From Actinernus sp. WN-2022 (lineage: Eukaryota > Cnidaria > Anthozoa > Actiniaria > Actinernidae), in NCBI GenBank assembly GCA_030867875.1, contig JAOWCC010000577.1, positions 156,914,344 through 156,978,343 on the forward strand: a DNA stretch of 64,000 nt. The letters are read 5' to 3'. Position 1 is the stretch's first letter. Every line of letters begins with the position of its first letter. Below are positions 1 through 12,000 of this stretch, in pieces. The translations under genes and the position numbers were made by a program. Under the pieces are notes generated by a model that was not told the origin of the DNA, ran no database searches, and was given only the letters and a program-made list of their open reading frames with translations.

Positions 1-33
1 GAAAGTAGCTGTAATGATGATATATTAGATGCT
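1..33 (+). CDS. AVL9: AVL9-like exon, truncated at window edge (probable)
   Basis: The first 33 bases read ESSCNDDILDA in the frame that joins, phase 0, to the exon at 2133, followed by a canonical donor GTAAGT. Its acidic, Ser-rich composition fits the disordered linker that precedes the C-terminal block in AVL9. It is too short to prove alone. Confidence 0.45.
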
Positions 34-3000
34 GTAAGTAGTATATCAAGCTCAAGTGACCTGCATCAACACAACATTTTTTTTACTAGAGCCCACTGGG
101 ATCTATCGCCCGATAGTGATCAGTGGCACATGAATAGTATCACATCACTGATCGCTTTTAACTAACAAGTGCATACCAAAATATTGTGTTGAACTGTAAC
201 TCATAGTAGATCATTTTATTAGCATTTAGATCCCTTATTCTTTATTATTCATAAACAATTAATTATAGCCATAGTTAGGCCAATTAACAAGTTTACTTTT
301 ACTATTTATTTTATTTTTGGGTCTCAATGTAAACTACTGAACCTTCTACTCAGTTATTTTAAGATCCTGAGTGTTGGTCCTGCCAGGGTTTGTGTTAGTA
401 TTCTGTATCATTTGAGAGCTAACTATAATTTTGTATTGGGTTTACAGGGGTATGCATGTGACTTGAATCAGTGATACGTGTAGATTGGTTGGCGCTCTTA
501 TGAATTATTAATGAATTTTGTAAGTTACTTTAATAGGGCCAGTTTAATTCATAGTTCTACACTTGTCAATTAAAAACAGTTCAGACCAATCAGAACACAG
601 CAGTGTTCCCCCAGAAAAATATGGGCACCAGCTGTCATCTTGTCCCACAAACTCTTCTTTAGGACATGAAAACACAAACTTGATTTCTTCGCAAATATTT
701 AAGAAATTAAACAAAGACCTGTGCTATAAAAGGGATTCTAAATTTTTATTTCAAATTCAGAACAGTCAAGCAAGTAAGCAAGTAATCAGTCTTCTCCTGT
801 TAGAATACTATAAATTGCTGAAGGCAAAATTAAACTATGCCAAGAAAAAGTAAACAGCAGGAAGCTACATGTAAATGTAGTTGCTCAGTTATGCCTGTAA
901 ATAGCATTTTAGAACCATTTACAAACTAGCTCTTTAGTGTATTTTTAGACATTCAAGTTTTCAATTTGAATTTTGCATAACAGAGATATTCACTTGACAA
1001 AGGCTGATTGACAAGTGAAGGTGTCTTCAACCTGGTTGAGGCCCTTTTATAGTGCAGGTCTTTGTTTAAATTAAGCAAAAGACAGGAAATCGATAAATCA
1101 TTTGGAATGTTACAATTGGCTATTGCAGAATGGCCCTTTTGCAGAAATGCAATCACGTCGTTGTACTGGGCAGCAAAAAAAATCAGTAGTACCTGTTTGT
1201 AAATGCTATTTTCCACCTCCAATCGATTGTTGATCTTTCTAAAACATTGTTTTTAAAAATAGCTTGCCATCCAGTATCCACGGCAATGGCTTTGCCATGG
1301 GGATCACAAGCTCATTTGTTAATGAAGTATTTTAAAATACATTGTATATATATCAGCATGTGACTATTTCCTGCAAAAGGCCTACCCCGCAAAAAAACGG
1401 CATCCTTGGTGGGAGGAAATACAGGCTACACGTCAAAAATAAGAAGTGGGTTGCTTGCCTGTGTCTGAGTCGCATCGTATAAATCAAAGTTTTAAAGAAC
1501 GAAGCAATACTTATGGTAGTGGCTACGCGGCTACGAGTGGCTACACGTCAAAAATAAGAATTGGGTTGCTTGCCTGTGTCTAAGTCGCATCGTATAAATC
1601 AAAGTTTTAAAGAACGAAGCAATACTTATGGTAGTGGCTACGCGGCTACGAGTGGCTACACGTCAAAAATAGTCACAGGTAACCCATTTCTTATTTCTGA
1701 CGCGTAGCCGTAGCCACTGGCTACACCAAGAAGGGAAAAGATGCGGGGTATTCGATAGTTATACCTCGATGTGGTGGCACTGACTGATACTATGTCATCA
1801 CCTACTGAAAACTGTCCGGAAAAAACACTGCTGAATTAAGATCTGGTTACTTTTTGTCTGCACAGCAGGCCCCGAAATTTAGAAAAACCTTTATACATAT
1901 ATGTAGTGCCAACTAGCAAATAATATCTAGTCGCTAACAAGCAAATGTTAGTAGGCAAGTTGGTGACTAATGGGTAAGTTTTAGTCGCCAACTATAATAT
2001 TTTAGTAGAATTGCCAACCGTATCGATTGCAATAGCACCTCTGGTACACATTGCTTGCTTCATTAATTTATACCAAGAGGCATAATGAAGAACAATACAA
2101 GAAGTGTTAACAGTTCGTATTTCTGTTTAAAGGACCCTTTGTATCCCTCGCACTTGAATGATGATCAGCTAAACACAGATCAGTATGGCTTACCACTTGC
2201 AGTATTCACAAAGGTAACTTAGAGTGCTTTGCACCCAGTTTAGCCTACTAACACACCACGGCAAAACATTGTGCTCTGCTGGCTGACGTTTTGAGTGATG
2301 GCCCTTCATCAGAAGTCTAACTTCGTGCTGATGTAGACTTGTACTTGTTTTCATAGACTCGTTACCATCCATTGTAAAAACCTAATAATGTTCTTGCAAC
2401 AAACCTTACGAATACTGGTGCAGAAACTGCCTTCCAGGTTTCTTGTCATCCCTTTCTTTCTTTCTTACCTTCTTAGACTGTTACTAAATGTAACATTGTT
2501 TTCTTGGATTTCAGAACGCTATTTTCCATCCTTATCTTTCCTTACAACAAATGGACGTACTAAAGGACCCCAAGGTGGACAGTTTTGTAGTGGGTGTGTC
2601 AAATGCACTCTATTGCCGACAGAAACAGCTCTGTGATGTCATAGTCGATGTGAGTTATTGAAAACTTAAATTTGTGATATGATTTACCCTTAGCAGTGCA
2701 ATAATTCCACTGCATTTGCAGGCATTTTTTCGGTGTGATTCTCAGTGCTAAGTAAATATTTCCTCTGCACCTGTAAACATCCATTCTTTGATTTTATAAT
2801 TAAATATTATGAAATTTTCGCACACTGGAATCCATGTATGCAATTATAATAGACCATTTTGCCTGCTTCTTTGTTGCCCAATTTCAAATCACCTGACTTT
2901 ACTCTTGAGTAGGTTCTTTTTTGTTTTTCTGGGGGGTGGGGGTGGGGGACAAAAAGGAGGAAACGGGAGAGCCCGGGAGACAAGGGGGACGGGGAGAAAT

Positions 3001-6000
3001 GAGAAAGAGATGGTGGAGGAGGAGGCATATTTTTCCTTCCTTATCATAATTATTTCTATTCGTGTGAAAGAATAATGATTTTCTCTGTGCAGTTTGAAAC
3101 TGGAAACATGGAAATTCACAACCAGGATTTGAGTAGTGCGTTGACTCTCTCTACTGCTGATCTACGATTTACTGATTACCTTGTCCAACATGCGACGGGA
3201 CATGTCAAGAACGACGAGCAAGAAATAGGTACGTTACGTTACAAACGGTTATTAGCTAGAGCATTTTTTATTCCTGCGAATGGCAGACATGACCACTCGA
3301 CCACGACGCTAATTATTCAATTTAACAAATATATCGATGGCATTATGCCGTGCGTCTGTCCTCTCATAGATACAAATATGACGTCACAACATGACGAGAA
3401 CATCAGTTACGTCACTCGACTGCGTCGCATGAAATACTTCCTTGTTCTCGTCACGTTGTGACGTCTGTGCATCTATAACAGGACAGCCTACACACGGAAA
3501 AATGCACATCTTTGTGTTAATTAGACTACGGGCAGCCCAAGCTTTGTTCTTGTTTTTGTGTGTTGATCGATTTTAGAGGGGTTCGGTTTTTGATAGTATT
3601 TTTTTCTAGTAAGATGTGATCTTGGAACATAGCCCCAAATAGGTTAGGCAAGGATACACACACTAATTCAGGCAAGTGTATTGCTAGATTTTCTTAAATT
3701 CACTTATTTGTTCATTGATAAGAAACCAAAACAAACTCTCACAGCGCTATCAAGCAGTCGGTCAAAGCTTGGGCTGCCTGTGGATAAGGCTACCGACTAT
3801 ACTGAGAGAACGGGTCGAGTCTGATCACTATATAGAACAGTTCTGGTATTCTAGCAAACCTTGCTGCCACGATCAGATCTTTCCGCGATGCCGCAAGCAA
3901 AAAGTTAACTTTAGTCTTTTAAATATTACATTCCAGTATTTATTTGTTTCTTCAACTGATCTACATGTACATGTGGTAATACAACAGATCAATTGATTGT
4001 GCTATTCTCTTGTTCGGTCTGCCACGCACCTGAAACACACAAAGAGGACAGATTGCTTGTATTTAAACACATCAAACGGTTTCAACATCTATTTCGTTTT
4101 GAAAACGAGAATTAAATCTCCGAAAATGTTATGTATCTTTAAATTCTGTTTTGTCAGTTTACTATTCTTCGATATCAGAAAATACATGGACCAAAAAATC
4201 TCAAGGATCGGCCAAAACCTGGCCTGCGAATACAGCCGTCTCCCATCGGGAACCACAATCAAAACGTGGCCCCCGAGAGAGACGTCTGTGTCTTGAGACG
4301 GAAAATTCCATACTGATGACGTTATGCGGCCAGGATGTGGTCGCTTTATTTGATTGGCTCGTATACTATCCAATCAAATGACGCGACCAGATCCTGGCCG
4401 CATAACCGGCCACGTTTTGATTGTGGTTCCAGATGCGAGACGGGCTGTATTCGCAGGCTAGCCAATTGGACTATCACAATACCCGCGGGCCACCTTAATG
4501 GTATTAGGTTCGGCGGAGGGACTCGACAGGAGTAATATGGGTACTACACTGGTTAGCTCAGTTGGTAGAGCACGGTCTGGAGTGCAGAAGGTCAGGGGTT
4601 CGAATCCCGGCCGCGTCCTTGGGTAGGGACGTATAAACCGTTGGCCTTGTCTCCTTCCTCTGCTATTATATCGAGGGGGACGTGAAATTCCGAGAAAGAG
4701 TAGGGGATTGTCTCCTGACACAACAGCCTGGTATTCTGAGGTACTAACAAACACTCATGATTGTCAACTGCACAGAGGCATGTGTAATTGATGGCAGCCA
4801 AAACTCAAACTAAAGAAAGTCTAGATCTTAGTGGCGTAAATACGAAAAACACTGTAATACTTTTCTCAAATTGCGTCAAAACGTGACACACATGCGTCAG
4901 CTTGATGCAAAAATGGCCGTTTGCAGATTATTTTTATAGTGATCAATTAATTAAGATAAAGTTCCAAGGGCTTGTTGCGTATAAGGCCTGTTTACAGGAA
5001 GGGAGGGTTGACCCTAGTGATAGAGGACCAGCAGCTTCGTTGTCGATATGCTAAACAGTCTCGAGGGATTACAATACAACTGATGAAGATAGCCCTAGTG
5101 CTAGGACCAGCAGCATTGTTGTCATTATGTAAAACAGTCTCGAGGGATAACAATACATTGAAGACAGTTCTGTGCTAGGGTCAACCTCGTTCATGTAAAC
5201 AGGCCCTAGATGTCGATTGACATTACCTATATCGGCGGCCTCTCAAGCATTTCGGACACAAACTGGTCGAGGGCAAGAACACTTTCCGTCTCCCATGGGC
5301 TGAATAAACGTGTATTTGAGCATTCCCGGTCCGCACTGGATCCATTCCATGGGACAGAGGGTCCTACACGCAATGGTATCTGCCGCTTTGCACACACACA
5401 CCATCTCGCAAGACTTGTCTGTAAATCTCTCACCGACCTTGTACATTAGTCCACTAGCCCTGTGATAGCAGCCTGTTGACGTAACATATGACGTCGACAC
5501 TTTAATTAGCGGTGGGCTTGGCGAGCACCAAGCTCGTACCCAGGGGCCTTTGGTAGAGACTTTTCACTCAAACCGCCCTTGGACTGAAAAGTTACATGCA
5601 CTAATACAAAGTCTAACCCGAACCATCAAATGTACACTAATTATTTCGAAAACAAGTTCCCAAGTAAACGATGAGTTCTCACTCACCTAGGGCTAAGGTT
5701 GACGAGTAAACAAAGAGTTCTCACTCATTTATCTAAGGCTAAGCTACTGTTCACAGGTAAACAAGAAGAGAAGGTAAACGAGAGAGAAAATGTAGGGTTC
5801 TTTTGGTGTTCAAATCCATTAGCCTCCTTCGCAGGCAACTCTTAAGTATAGGACCGCGAGAAAAAAATATATTAAAAAAAATGTAAATTGGGTTACCTGT
5901 GCCTGCGGAGGAAACCCGGTCTCGATTTTCCCCGATTATTTAGAAGGTGTATGCTTTTCAAACAGGCTCTATAATACGATAACTGATATATTTATGTTCA

Positions 6001-9000
6001 GATCCAATATATGTGTCTAGATATATATATTTTGAATTTTACAATATCTATGTTGTATTTCAGTATTTAAAATCTTCTTTTCATTTATTTCATTTTCGTT
6101 TTACATATCAGATTTCGTTTTATATTTTATGTTCTTTTCGTTTTATATCTATTCTTGGTAATATGCAAATGAGTGACGTTTCGCACCCGCAATGAAATCG
6201 AGGCTCAGGCAATACAAAAAATGGAGGAAGATAGATTGAGCAGATCGCTTATAGAGATATTGTCAGGGATACGTGTACGACTACAAATTGGAATATGGAA
6301 GAGGACCACCCTGTTGAAACTTCTGTAAGTTCTAATCCTGGTGATTCGTACAGCGAGTTAAGTGCAAGGTTTAGAATACCAAGAGGTAGAGTCGGTAGAG
6401 TGGCAAGAACTTTTCCCGCCATGGCCAACACAACCAACACCAACAATCCCGCTTCACCGCAGCCCATGATGAGAGAGATATGATTGCCTCAAGTTTCGAT
6501 CCCTCGGTTAATTACGGAGAAAATATCAACGAAAGACGACCCCGAAGTCGACAGGCCCAGAAGTACCAGTACGATCACCGCACTGAGTTCACGAACTCCG
6601 TCATCGTTGGAGTACACAACACAACAGGGATGTCATTCTGATCTATCACAACAGGGATGTCATTCTGATCTATCACAACAGGGATGTCATTCTGATCTAT
6701 CACAACAGGGATGTCATTCTGATCTATCACAACAGGGATGTCATTCTGCTACCATCGTCACGTTGTAATAAAGTTTCAACAGGGTGGTCCTCTTCCATAA
6801 TTCCAATTTGTAGTCGTACACGTATCCCTGACAATATCTCTATAAACGATCTGCTTAATCCTATCTTCCGGCTCCATGTTTTTGTAATGCCTGAGCCTCA
6901 ATTTCATTGCGGGTGCGAAACGTCACTCATTTGCATATTACCCAAAAAAAAATATACAAAAACGAAAAGAACATAAAATATAAAACGAAATCTGATATGT
7001 AAAACGAAATTGAAATAAATGAAAAGAAGATTTTTAAATACTGAAATACAACATAAATATTGTAAAATTCAATTTATATATGTATCTAGACATATATATT
7101 GGATCTGAACATAACTATATCAGTTATTGTATTTTAGAGCCTGTTTGACAAGCAGAGAGGTGCCTTGTGAGGAGGCTACAAATCCATAATGTTCTGCGTG
7201 TAATGCAAACGTAACAACCACTACGCCAAGCGACTATCCACCCTCGAAAAGCGACACATTTTCATGGTGCTCATGTTAATTAGTTTCCAGTCGTGGGTGA
7301 TCGAAACAAGTGTCATTCGGGACCTTTATGCACCTAATCCAAGGGTGCGTTCGATTCACCGTATTCCCTAGAGGTGCGTTGATTCACCGTATTCACTAAG
7401 GGTGCGTTTGATTCACCATATTCACTAAGAGTTCGTTCGACTGACCGTATTCACTAAGGGTGCATTCGATTCACCGTATTCAATAAGAGTGCGTTGATTC
7501 ACCGTATTCTTAACTAAGGGTGCGTTCGATTCACCATATTGGCCCTAAGAGTGCGTTCGATTCACTGTATTCCCTAAGGGCGCGTTCGATTCTGGGAAAA
7601 TAATACAAAGTATAATCACTACAAATCGCTTGTATCAGGATTTTTAAGCCACTGGAATACTAAACATATCCTAAATATCGTAGTCAGCAAGCGTTTGTAG
7701 CTTACAGTGCAAAATGTGCCTGAACCAGTGATTTTCAGAGACTATTCCATCGATTATTCCGGAATACGTTCAATCGAACGCGCCCGAAGAGTGAATTGTA
7801 TCTTGGATTAAGCGCGTAAAGGCCTCTGGGTACGGTATTGAATCTCTGACTTGTGTGGTACTTTGATTACCTGGGGATGGTGGAGGAGGAGGAACAGGAA
7901 ATGGAAATTTTGTTCCAAGACGACCTGAAAATCAATAACATATTTGTAAGCAGTACTGAACTTTGTTTCCCTCTAATGTGAACTAAAAAAAAATCATTCG
8001 TTTGCAAAAAAAAAAACAGTTGTAGTATAGACTAGAAATATACAAACACTTAATTTATACAAAATTAGCAAAATAGTTCATAAAGAAACGTCTGATTTCT
8101 ACTCGATTTGTACAATGAAAGTGGACAGGCGTAGGAACGGGATTGATTTACAACTAATTTCAGCGTTACGTGCATAGGCGGTGTTTGAAACAATCATTCG
8201 ACAAGTAGGTGGGTTGACACTAGAGCACTATAAAGTCTATCTATGTCATGGTACTGCGCATGTATCGAGTAATCGCTCGGTTGGCGGATGTTAATTATAT
8301 ACAAACAATTAAACTTCCCTCCCTCAATGCTTGATTGAAAGGATTGTCAATATTTTCCCTGGAGATTGTTTATATAGTTTACCCAGTTTGTTAGTCATTT
8401 TTGCATATTTGCTTTGATTTTAAGCATCCCACATGGCCGAGAGGTTCGTTAGTTCATTTCAAAATTGGTGGAAATAGATGTGTGAAGTCTATTTACGTGA
8501 CACAGCCCCTTTAAAGCCAAATCAAGCTAAGTCAGCATATGTCGACTTAGGTGGTCTTAGGCGTTCAGACACGTATTAGTGCGAGAATTATTTCCAATCA
8601 AACCTTCCATCGTGCGATGACGGTGATTCTGTAATTTGTCTTATTTTTATAGAAAGCCAGACATGATTGACGTTTTCGTCTAATTTGTCTGATTCTAAAA
8701 AGAACCAGGCATGTCATTGACGTTTATGTCAATCAATTTCACTAAACAAACCTAAGTATTGTTTGAAAAAGACTAGAGACTGACATAGTGCCTTTGAGTT
8801 TGCGCATTAAGCCAAAAATCGGCATTTCTAACTTAGCGGTTCACACTTGTTTTTTTTCTTCATAAAGTTGACTTGAGTCATACACGACTTTCATAATGGC
8901 CGCCATCGGCCACCTCCTAATTTGCATAATTTGGAAGATAAATCTGTAGGGGGAAACCAATGCTACCACATGAAAGATTACATTATAGCTAGTAATTGTT

Positions 9001-12000
9001 TTGAGTTTTGGAGCAATGTGGAAAATTGCTGTTGAGCTATAAGCATTTGCAATGCAGAAAAATATGAAAGCGAGGCTAGAAAGGCCTCCGTTGTTTTTTC
9101 CATACAAATCTCTCTAATTTCAACTGGATGTAACTTCATTGCTTTATAAGCTACAGCACTCAACTTTCACAAGTTCACTAATGTCAACATGCTCTTTCAC
9201 ATGACAATGTTTATATTTTCTATACATGTGGATAAACTACCGAAATGGGAAATCACATATGCAAATTAGGAGGCGGCCATTATGAAAGTCGTGTATGCCT
9301 AAGACAGACTTAGTAGTCTAGTGTGAATCCGCCTAGTACTGATTCGACACTATCAGAATGGTTTCTTTATCAGAGACGCAGAAAACACCGTATTTGTTTA
9401 TGTTTAAATGGTTTTATAGACTGGGATTTTACTTTTACTTTTAAAAGAGACATACACGACTACAATACTAGACACAAGAATGACATTTACAAGCGTAAAT
9501 CTCGAAGCTCGTTTGGCCAATATCGCCTAAGTATGTTTTCCTGCTATGCAAGACTGGGATATGCTGCCTGAGAGCACGAGAAACATTTTAAATTTACATT
9601 AATTTAAACGTTCTATCGAAATTAGTTATAGAGTTTTCATTATTTTCATGATTATTCCATTTTCCATCATATTCCATATTACTAGATGTTAACCTTTTAT
9701 AGATTGATAGACATTTTTTATACATTTTTATTATGCTACTTTAAAACATGACCTTCCTGAAAATCACTCTGATGCGCCCACAGCAGTACATTGTGTTTAA
9801 CAAAGGAGAAATTGGGAAATTTTATATCTGCCTAGCCTGGGGCCAAGAGTGTTTCCATGACAACGTCGTAATTAGCAAAGTGATGTGTATTTTCCTTAGT
9901 GCCACGCATGTGCAGAGTTTCAATAGACCAATCCAAGGTAATAAACCAGTTCGCGGTTAATTCCGACATTTTGAAAGGGGTGCAAACATGGCGCGAAATA
10001 CAGTGTCTGTATGGGAATCCGATGCCAAATAGAATCCGTGAAATCGAATTTCTGATCGAAATTTGAGGGATGTAGCTGTGCTGGGAAGCGTGCAATCGCG
10101 TGTTTTCAGTTTTCCATACATTTGTCTCAGTGTAAAAACGAGTCAAATTCCGCGTGAAAATTTACAGACAATGTATGGAAAACTGAAAACACGATTGTAC
10201 GTTTCCCAGCACAGCTACATCCCTCAAATTTCGATCAGTTATTCTTTTACCTGGTATCTTAAGTTTGTATCTGAAGAATATTTCAGAAATTCGATTTTAC
10301 GGATTTTATTTGGCATCGGATTCCCATACAAACACTGTATTTCGCGCCATGTTTCCACCCCTTTCAAAATGTCGGAATTAACCGCGAACTGGTCTATTTC
10401 CACCACCTTGTAGGGGGTGCAAACATGGCGCGAAATAGAGTGTTTGTATGGGAATCCGATGCCAAATAATTTCCGTAAAATCGAATTTCTGAAATATTCA
10501 CTGTCTATTAAAGAGTAACTGATCAAAATTTGAGGGATGTAGCTGTGCTAGGAAGCGTGCTATCGTGTTTTCACTTTTCCATACGTTTGTCTGTATATAT
10601 TCCGACGTCGTTACATACAAGTGTATGAGAAACTGAAAACACGATTGCACAGCGTGCATACCCTTCTCATTTCCTTCTTGCATGTCAATGAGGGAAATTT
10701 CAAAATTTCTGATGAGGGAATTTAGAGAATATATGTCCCTGAACAAACAAAGAAAAACAAGATGATCATGGTATAACAAACTTATACCATGGCATTTCGG
10801 GGTATTAGTGATTTAATTTGCCCCGAGAGCCGCGGGAAGATTTGTAAAAGTCCCGAGGCCGTTTTTCATGCCATGGTATAACTTATAATTCAACAGTCAT
10901 AACGAAACGAAAGTGAGTGACTGAAAGAGAATTTTAAACAAAACTTTAATAACTGGTGATGCCTTTAATAACTCCTTTACTTTTGTTATAAATCTGTATA
11001 TTATTTAGGGTGTAAATGTGTTTTCTTGGTTGTATTCTGATACGAATTACGTCGTATTATAATTAGATTGAGCTCAATTAAATCGATGAAACAAGACTTA
11101 ATATATAGCGACGTACTATTAGCCCTAAATAATAAGTGTGTTTATTTCTATTTCACTCACTTGATTAAGCCGATTCCTTGCTCTATGTTTAGCGAGCTTT
11201 GACGAGATTCCGCCGTTTTATTTCCGACCTCACTTTCCTGCATTTTATACTATACCAGTGACAAAGCAGTTGCTTGCTAGTTTTAATTATTTATTGGTTA
11301 TAACATACTGCAAGTTTCTCAATATTTTTTTAAGGAAGAGTGGTATTTCTTTGAACTATTAATGACGTTAGAGGTTTTAACCAAGCTTTGAAAGCCAAGT
11401 AACGCATATACAAACCTAAACGAGGGAAGCGAGCGGAGACCCCGACGAAAAGCACCATCAGTAATATCATCTTTCCCGTGCCCGTCATCTTTACTGGGCA
11501 GGCCTAACAACGCAAAAATAACCCGAAAAGTTTATTTCAATCATTGACTAAACGTTTAATTGAAGCTAAATCTGAATAACAGTGGACGGCGTTGTTCTTC
11601 AGAGTTTTACAGTTTTGGTATAGATTGTAATTACTAAAAAATATAGCATGCATGGTGTTTTTTAAAAAAAAAAATTACCTATATATTTACAGACAGGATT
11701 AGCAAAATAGTTTTTGGAAAAAAAATCTAATCGAGTGCTTCTCCTGTACGATAATGTTACATGTTTATTTGTGGTCCTACTATCTATAGAATTTTGTCGT
11801 GACTACTTCTACCATCTTCTACTGGTTTTAGTAACCGGATTGACAAGGTATTTCCTATAAACGCCGAGCACTCTAGCTAAGCATGCTTATGGTTTTCAAA
11901 TGTACTTATCATTCAAGTTTCAAGGTCACTAAAAGTGCCCCGGTTGGACAACAACAACATACTTTATTTATACCAGAGGATTTTACAATTAGGAAAGGAA

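Larger units (their letters stand above)
5820..7178. mobile_element. TAGCCTCC element with 9-bp target duplication, 1359 bp, composite
   Basis: TAGCCTCCTTCGCAGGCAAC at the left end faces GGAGGCTA at the right end, and CAAATCCAT flanks both sides (5811-5819 and 7179-7187). A 9-bp duplication suggests a Mutator-like mechanism (inference). Most of the interior is a separate large foldback (5952-7154). Short open frames inside are arm or loop translations and are not called as genes. Confidence 0.75.

Noticed and set aside
563..853. Ser-rich open frame that could be an AVL9 linker exon
   Set aside because: The plausible acceptor gives the wrong phase for its neighbours, no donor follows in frame, and the second half overlaps a foldback arm.
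4548..4625. Functional tRNA gene
   Set aside because: A and B boxes are present but no acceptor stem pairs and the body continues as a SINE.
6621..6748. CRISPR-like array
   Set aside because: The 27-bp units are directly adjacent with no spacers; it is a minisatellite in a eukaryotic element.
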